DNA from: Micromonospora sp. MP36
Lineage (GTDB): Bacteria > Actinomycetota > Actinomycetes > Mycobacteriales > Micromonosporaceae
Assembly: GCF_008119785.1 (NCBI RefSeq)
Contig: NZ_VSFA01000002.1
Location: forward strand, 310,001 to 374,000
Reading direction: 5' to 3'
DNA length: 64,000 nucleotides
Shown piece after piece: positions 59,526 through 64,000 of the stretch; the stretch's first letter is position 1, and every line of letters begins with the position of its first letter. The position numbers and the translations under genes are program-made. A model generated the notes under the pieces. It was not told where the DNA came from. It ran no database searches and saw only the letters and a program-made list of their open reading frames with translations.

Positions 59526-61114
59526 GCACCCTCACCGGCACCCGCCACCTGGCCCGGCTGATCCTGCGCCGGGACCGCGTCCTGCTCCCGCTCTGGGTGC
59601 TGGTGCTCGCCGTCCTGCCGATGACGTACGCGACCAGCTTCTTCGAGCTCTTCCCGACGGCGGCCGACCGGGCCGCGTACGCCGCCGGCACCGCCCGGAA
59701 CCCGTCCATCGTCGCGCTGCTCGGCCCGGTGTACGGCGACAGCGTCGGCGCGCTGACCGCGCAACGCGCCGGCTTCCTGCTGGTGATCGTCGGGCTGGCC
59801 AGCCTGCTCACCGTCATCCGGCACACCCGCACCGAGGAGGAGGCCGGCCGGCGGGAGCTGCTCGGTGGCACGGTGCTCGGCCGGTACGCCGGGCTGACCG
59901 CCGCACTGCTCGTGACGTACACGGCCGACCTGCTGCTCGGCCTGCTCACCGCGGCCGGGCTGGCCTCCACCGGGCTGCCGGCGGCCGGCTCGTACGCGTA
60001 CGGCCTCGCCGCCACGCTGACCGGCGTCGTCTTCGCCACGATCGGCGGGCTGGCCGCCCAGCTCACCGAGACGGCCGGCGGGGCGCGGGGCATCGGTATC
60101 GCGGTGCTCGGCGCCGCCTTCGCGCTCCGGCTGGTGGGGGACACCGCCTCGAACGACTGGCCGAGCTGGCTCTCCCCGCTGGGCTGGGCGGCCCGGGTGC
60201 GGCCATACGAGGGGGAGCGCTGGTGGGTGCTGGCGTTGCCGGTGGCCGCGTCGGTGCTGCTCGCGGCCGTGGCGTACCCGGTATCGGTGCGCCGCGACCT
60301 GGGCGCCGGGGTGCTGCCGCCCCGGCTCGGGCCGGCCACCGCCGGTCCGGCCCTCTCCGGATCGTTCGGGCTGGCCTGGCGGCTGCACCGCGGGCAGATC
60401 CTCTGGTGGTCGGTCGGCTTCGGCCTGATGGGGCTGATCCTCGGCGGGGCGGCGAAGGGCGCCGGCCGGGGCGTCGAGGGCAACCCGCAGCTCGAGGAGA
60501 TCATGGCCCGGATCGGCGGCGCCTCCGGCCTGGCCGACGCCTACCTGGGGGCCACGCTCAGCCTGGCCGGGCTGGCCGCCGCCGGGTACGGCATCCAGGC
60601 GGCGCTGCGGATGCGGGCGGAGGAGACCACCGGGCGGGCCGAGCCGCTGCTGGCGACCGGCGAGCACCGCTCGACCTGGCTGCTGTCCCACGTGGTGTTC
60701 GCGTTGCTCGGCCCGGCGGTGGTGCTCGCCGTGACCGGCCTCGCCATCGGCGTGACGTACGGGCTGAGCGTGCAGGACGTGCCGACGGAGCTGCCCCGGA
60801 TGGTCGGCGCCGGGCTGGCCCAGGTGCCGGCGGCGTGGGTGCCGGCCGGATTCGCGGTCCTGCTCTTCGGGCTGCTGCCCCGGCTCGCCCCGGTGGCCTG
60901 GGCGGTGCTCGCGGTCTGCCTGCTGCTCGGCCAGCTCGGCGCCGTGCTGGAGCTGGACCAGTGGCTGCTGGACCTCTCCCCGTTCACTCACACCCCGCAG
61001 GTGCTCCGGGACACCTGGAGCGTCACTCCGCTCTACGCGCTGGCTCTCGTGGCGCTGCTGCTGGCGCTCGCCGGCCTGGCCGCCTTCCGCCGCCGCGACA
61101 CCCCCGTCACCTGA
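59522..61114 (+). CDS. ABC-2-type exporter permease
   Basis: A 530-residue permease with about 12 helices in two six-helix halves (about 10-260 and 280-525). The tetronasin/TnrB3-like ABC-2 exporter class has this double length. Motifs are GRRELLGGTVLGRYAGLTAA in the first half and the matching TGRAEPLLATGEHRSTWLLS in the second. ATG 59522. It partners the ATPase at 58528. Confidence 0.85.
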   Translation: MSTLTGTRHLARLILRRDRVLLPLWVLVLAVLPMTYATSFFELFPTAADRAAYAAGTARNPSIVALLGPVYGDSVGALTAQRAGFLLVIVGLASLLTVIRHTRTEEEAGRRELLGGTVLGRYAGLTAALLVTYTADLLLGLLTAAGLASTGLPAAGSYAYGLAATLTGVVFATIGGLAAQLTETAGGARGIGIAVLGAAFALRLVGDTASNDWPSWLSPLGWAARVRPYEGERWWVLALPVAASVLLAAVAYPVSVRRDLGAGVLPPRLGPATAGPALSGSFGLAWRLHRGQILWWSVGFGLMGLILGGAAKGAGRGVEGNPQLEEIMARIGGASGLADAYLGATLSLAGLAAAGYGIQAALRMRAEETTGRAEPLLATGEHRSTWLLSHVVFALLGPAVVLAVTGLAIGVTYGLSVQDVPTELPRMVGAGLAQVPAAWVPAGFAVLLFGLLPRLAPVAWAVLAVCLLLGQLGAVLELDQWLLDLSPFTHTPQVLRDTWSVTPLYALALVALLLALAGLAAFRRRDTPVT

Positions 61115-61133
61115 CCCGCACGGTCAACCAGGT

Positions 61134-61190
61134 TGATCATGAGGTTGGCGGCGCCTGACGAGATTTACATCGCCGTCAACCTCATGATCA
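61134..61190. repeat. 14-bp palindromic element between convergent genes
   Basis: TGATCATGAGGTTG (61134-61147) and CAACCTCATGATCA (61177-61190) match exactly; with one mismatch the arms extend to 20 bases. It lies between the ABC permease and the STAS gene, which converge. Same arm consensus (GTTGATCA-GA-GTT) as the element at 31746. Confidence 0.8.
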
Positions 61191-61228
61191 CCGGGGCGGC
61201 GGGGCGGAGGAGATGAGGGTGGGGCGCG

Positions 61229-61561
61229 TCAGGGGGCGGTTTCGTTGCGGATCATCAGGGCCGACCGGAGGCCGGTGATGTCCAGGACGCGCAGGAGGAA
61301 GTCGCCGACATTGCTGAGGACCAGCAGGCTCTGGGCGTGGCTGGCCTTGCGGCTGAGCACCACCAGGGTGCCGAGCCCCTGCGAGTCGCAGAAGGTCACC
61401 CCGCCCAGGTCGAGCACGATGCGCGGCGGGGCCTCGGCCAGCACCTCATTCACGACGGTCGACAGCTGGGCGGCCGTGAGCATGTCGATCTCACCGGCCA
61501 GGCGAAGCACCGCTTCGTCGCCCGACCGGTGTACCGTGATGGACAGTTCGGCACGATCCAC
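61229..61561 (-). CDS. STAS anti-anti-sigma factor
   Basis: A 110-residue STAS protein (MDRAELSITVHRSGDEAVLR, LAGEIDMLTAAQLSTV). The phosphorylation serine is in FCDSQGLGTLV. It is one of two STAS proteins here, likely a substrate of the SpoIIE phosphatases. GTG 61561 with TAGGCT six bases upstream suggests leaderless translation. Confidence 0.9.
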   Translation of the reverse strand: MDRAELSITVHRSGDEAVLRLAGEIDMLTAAQLSTVVNEVLAEAPPRIVLDLGGVTFCDSQGLGTLVVLSRKASHAQSLLVLSNVGDFLLRVLDITGLRSALMIRNETAP

Positions 61562-61710
61562 CCGGTCAGCCTATCGCGATCTCGATCGCCGGGCCCGGCG
61601 AGCCACCCCCGGCTGTCGATCTCCGGCCGGCCGGGCGGGCGTGAGCCCGGTAACCCCCGGTGCGGGGTGGCTGCTGATCAGCCGTCCGGCGCTGACACAA
61701 TGGCGGCATC

Positions 61711-63048
61711 GTGACCGAGACCTTTTTCGCCGGATCCGGCCGTTACCCGGCCGACGCGCCGGCCTCCGAGGCCCTGTTCGACCGCGCCAAGGCCATCGTG
61801 CCCGGCGGGGTGAACTCTCCTGTCCGCGCGTTCCGTGCCGTGGGCGGCACTCCGCGCTTCATGCTCCGGGGGGAGGGGCCCTGGCTCTTCGACGCCGACG
61901 GTCGCCGCTACGTCGACCTGGTCTGCTCCTGGGGCCCGTTGGTCCTCGGCCACGCCCACCCCGCCGTGGTCGAGGCGGTGCAGGCGGCCGCCGCGTACGG
62001 CACCAGCTTCGGCACCCCGACGCCGGGCGAGGTCGAGCTGGCCGCGGAGATCGTCGACCGTACCCCGGTCGAGCAGGTCCGCCTGGTCAACTCGGGCACC
62101 GAGGCGACCATGTCGGCGATCCGGCTGGCCCGGGGCTTCACCGGTCGCGCCAAGATCGTCAAGTTCTCCGGCTGCTACCACGGCCACTCCGACGCGCTGC
62201 TCGCCGCCGCCGGCTCCGGCGTGGCCACGCTCGGCCTGCCCGACTCGCCCGGCGTGACCGGCGCGGCCGCCGGGGACACCATCGTGCTGCCGTACAACGA
62301 CCTGCGCGGGGTGGAGGAGGCCTTCGCCGCCGAGGGAGCGCACATCGCGGCGATCATCACCGAGGCGGCCGCCGGCAACATGGGCGTGGTCGCCCCGCGC
62401 GACGGCTTCAACCAGCAGCTCGCCCGGATCGCCCACGCGCACGGCGCGCTGCTCATCGTCGACGAGGTGATGACCGGGTTCCGGGTCTCCCGCGCCGGCT
62501 GGCACGGCCTCGACGCCAGCGACGCCGACCTGTGGACGTACGGGAAGGTCATGGGTGGCGGCCTGCCCGCCGCGGCGTTCGGCGGGCGCGCGGAGGTCAT
62601 GTCCCGGCTGGCCCCGGCCGGCCCGGTCTACCAGGCCGGCACCCTCTCCGGTAACCCGCTGGCGTGTGCGGCCGGCCTGGCCACGCTGCGGCTGGCCGAC
62701 GACGCCCTCTACCGGAAGCTGGACGAGACGGCCGCCGTGGTGGGCAAGCTCGCCACCGACGCGCTGGCCGCCGCCGGGGTCCCGCACCGGCTGTCGACCG
62801 CAGGCAACATGTTCTCGATCTTCTTCACCGACGCCGAAGTGGTCGACTACGACAGCGCCCGCACCCAGCAGGTGCCCGCGTTCAAGGCGTTCTTCCACGC
62901 GATGCTCGCGGCCGGCGTCTACCTGCCGCCGAGCGCGTTCGAGGCGTGGTTCGTGTCGGCGGCGATCGACGACGCCGCGCTGGAGCAGATCGCCGACGCC
63001 CTGCCGGGCGCGGCGACGGCGGCGGCAGCGGCGGGACACGGGGGGTAG
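61711..63048 (+). CDS. hemL: Glutamate-1-semialdehyde 2,1-aminomutase
   Basis: A 445-residue class-III PLP aminomutase converting glutamate semialdehyde to 5-aminolevulinate in haem and B12 synthesis. It has [20 protein letters not shown], the PLP lysine in [16 protein letters not shown] (about residue 279), [16 protein letters not shown] and [13 protein letters not shown] 61711 is used. It sits before a phosphoglycerate-mutase-like gene. Confidence 0.95.
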   Translation: MTETFFAGSGRYPADAPASEALFDRAKAIVPGGVNSPVRAFRAVGGTPRFMLRGEGPWLFDADGRRYVDLVCSWGPLVLGHAHPAVVEAVQAAAAYGTSFGTPTPGEVELAAEIVDRTPVEQVRLVNSGTEATMSAIRLARGFTGRAKIVKFSGCYHGHSDALLAAAGSGVATLGLPDSPGVTGAAAGDTIVLPYNDLRGVEEAFAAEGAHIAAIITEAAAGNMGVVAPRDGFNQQLARIAHAHGALLIVDEVMTGFRVSRAGWHGLDASDADLWTYGKVMGGGLPAAAFGGRAEVMSRLAPAGPVYQAGTLSGNPLACAAGLATLRLADDALYRKLDETAAVVGKLATDALAAAGVPHRLSTAGNMFSIFFTDAEVVDYDSARTQQVPAFKAFFHAMLAAGVYLPPSAFEAWFVSAAIDDAALEQIADALPGAATAAAAAGHGG

Positions 63049-63050
63049 CG

Positions 63051-63698
63051 GTGAGCGAGACGGTGGTCCACGTGCTGCGGCACGGCGAGGTGCACAACCC
63101 GGACGGCATCCTCTACGGCCGGCTGCCCGGTTTCCGCCTCTCCGAGCTGGGCGTCCAGATGGCCAAGGCCGCCGCCCAAGCGCTCGCCGACAAGACCGTG
63201 GTGCACGTGGTGGCCAGCCCGCTGGAACGCGCGCAGCAGACCGCCGAGCCGATCGCCGCGCAGTTCGGCCTCCCGGTGGGGGTGGACGAGCGGCTGATCG
63301 AGAGCGCCAACTGGTTCGAGGGCAAGAAGGTCTCCCCAGGCGACGGCTCGTTCCGCGACCCGCGCAACTGGTGGGTGCTGCGCGACCCGGTCACCCCGTC
63401 CTGGGGTGAGGCCTACCGGGCCATCGCCGAGCGGATGTTCGCCGCGCTGCATGCCGCCCGGATCGCCGCCGAGGGGCGCGAGGCCGTGCTCGTCTCCCAC
63501 CAGCTCCCCATCTGGACGCTGCGCCGGTACGTCGAGCGCAAGCGGCTCTGGCACGACCCGCGCAAGCGGCAGTGCGGGCTGGCCAGCCTCACCTCGTTCC
63601 ACTTCGACGGTGCCAAGGTCGTCGGCATCGGCTACTCCGAGCCGGCGGCCCACCTGATCGCGATCTCGCCGACCGCCCGGACGGCCAAGGGAGCCTGA
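63051..63698 (+). CDS. Histidine phosphatase family protein
   Basis: A 215-residue phosphoglycerate-mutase-fold protein. The RHG motif is intact (VLRHGEVHNPDGILYGRLPG), with the second His in VSHQLPIWTLRRYV. Region ASPLERAQQTAEPIA is typical. The exact substrate is not known; in actinobacteria it follows hemL and precedes thioredoxin-like/cytochrome-maturation genes. GTG 63051, two bases after the hemL stop. It overlaps the next gene by TGATG. Confidence 0.9.
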   Translation: MSETVVHVLRHGEVHNPDGILYGRLPGFRLSELGVQMAKAAAQALADKTVVHVVASPLERAQQTAEPIAAQFGLPVGVDERLIESANWFEGKKVSPGDGSFRDPRNWWVLRDPVTPSWGEAYRAIAERMFAALHAARIAAEGREAVLVSHQLPIWTLRRYVERKRLWHDPRKRQCGLASLTSFHFDGAKVVGIGYSEPAAHLIAISPTARTAKGA

Positions 63699-64000
63699 TG
63701 CTCACCCGGAGGCTCGTCGCCGCCCTGCTCGCCGCCGTCACCGCCGGGACGGCGCTGGTCGGCTGCTCCTCCGGAAACCAGGAGAGCCGCTGCTCGGACC
63801 GGAACGGCGTCATCGAATGCGCGCCCGACCAGCGGTCGACGGCCCCCAAGCTGGCCGGTGACCTGCTCACCGGCGGCCGGTACGACATCGCCGACGCCCG
63901 CGGGCAGGTCGTGGTGATCAACTTCTGGGGTTCCTGGTGCGCGCCCTGCCGCGCCGAGGCCGACGACCTGGAGGCCACCTACCAGGCCACCAAGGCGTCC
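63698..64000 (+). CDS. TlpA/ResA-like thioredoxin lipoprotein (3' end beyond window)
   Basis: The first 101 residues of an extracytoplasmic thiol-disulfide protein. The lipobox LVGC is at about 18-21, and VVVINFWGSWCAPCRAEADD holds the active-site WCAPC. Such proteins reduce apocytochrome c or other thiols outside the membrane. ATG 63698 overlaps the preceding stop. Its position next to hemL and the phosphatase suggests a cytochrome-maturation operon continuing past the window. Confidence 0.85.
   Translation, partial: MLTRRLVAALLAAVTAGTALVGCSSGNQESRCSDRNGVIECAPDQRSTAPKLAGDLLTGGRYDIADARGQVVVINFWGSWCAPCRAEADDLEATYQATKAS

Noticed and set aside
1..64000. Secondary-metabolite cluster or CRISPR-Cas system
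   Set aside because: No polyketide, peptide-synthetase or RiPP core enzymes and no cas genes or short spaced repeats were seen.

Overview
The window is very GC-rich (about 72-75% in most genes) and comes from an actinobacterium, most probably a Micromonospora-like member of the Micromonosporaceae. This rests on codon use, the high share of GTG starts and apparently leaderless genes, an actinobacterial Tad/Flp pilus operon, mycothiol-type (TIGR03086) proteins, SpoIIE/STAS partner-switching genes, and short dispersed elements that I associate with Micromonospora genomes. The family assignment is an inference; no 16S gene or marker is present. Functional calls come from reading translated sequence and recognising families, not from database searches.

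Layout. 1-2.8 kb: a crotonase-family enzyme (cut by the left edge), an EamA exporter and a DUF2231-Rieske protein. 2.9-13.8 kb: a twelve-gene minus-strand Tad/Flp pilus operon (lipoprotein, secreted protein, SAF/CpaB-like, CpaE-like, TadA, TadB, TadC, Flp-like peptide, two TadE, TadG-like, LysM protein) with a divergent prepilin peptidase. 13.9-17.5 kb: a PAP2 phosphatase, a zinc-ribbon protein, a redoxin with a broken CxxC, and remnants of an epoxide hydrolase and a glyoxalase-fold gene beside an intact one. 17.6-19.4 kb: a cobalamin riboswitch in front of cbtB, cbtA and a phosphatase-like gene (probable cobalt uptake).

19.6-29.9 kb: an integrated pSAM2-type element in a tRNA-Lys(TTT) gene. 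It has 40-bp direct-repeat att sites, a tyrosine integrase, an excisionase, a RepSA-type replication initiator, a GntR/KorSA-like regulator and a set of small accessory genes. No FtsK/TraB-type transfer gene is visible. Its cargo is membrane proteins, including a coupled, lower-GC two-gene module (24.4-25.7 kb) whose second product carries a HEPN-like RxxxxH motif. This module is the best candidate here for an undescribed (possibly defence) system.

30-46 kb: chromosomal housekeeping and stress genes: DUF1772, a nucleotide-sugar-type epimerase, a ZIP transporter, an Eis-like acetyltransferase, a PP2C phosphatase, an XRE-cupin regulator divergent from a BenE transporter, an SOS-box small gene, MscL, a FadR regulator with an MFS exporter, a STAS/SpoIIE pair, an AraC regulator, a TIGR03086 protein, and a two-gene polysaccharide deacetylase-glycosyltransferase operon. 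46-64 kb: threonine dehydratase, oligopeptidase B, an SOS-box FAD oxidoreductase, a large signalling block (SpoIIE phosphatase with its own kinase-like domain, a 1,468-residue hybrid histidine kinase with seven 92-residue HAMP-type repeats, a response regulator), a MarR/ABC exporter unit, another STAS protein, hemL, a phosphoglycerate-mutase-like protein and the start of a TlpA-like thioredoxin.

Recurring themes are partner-switching and phosphatase signalling (33.9, 39.9-41.6, 50.7-57.9 and 61.2 kb), many genes whose -10 box lies 6-7 bases before the start codon, two LexA-type boxes, and palindromic elements in gaps between convergent genes.
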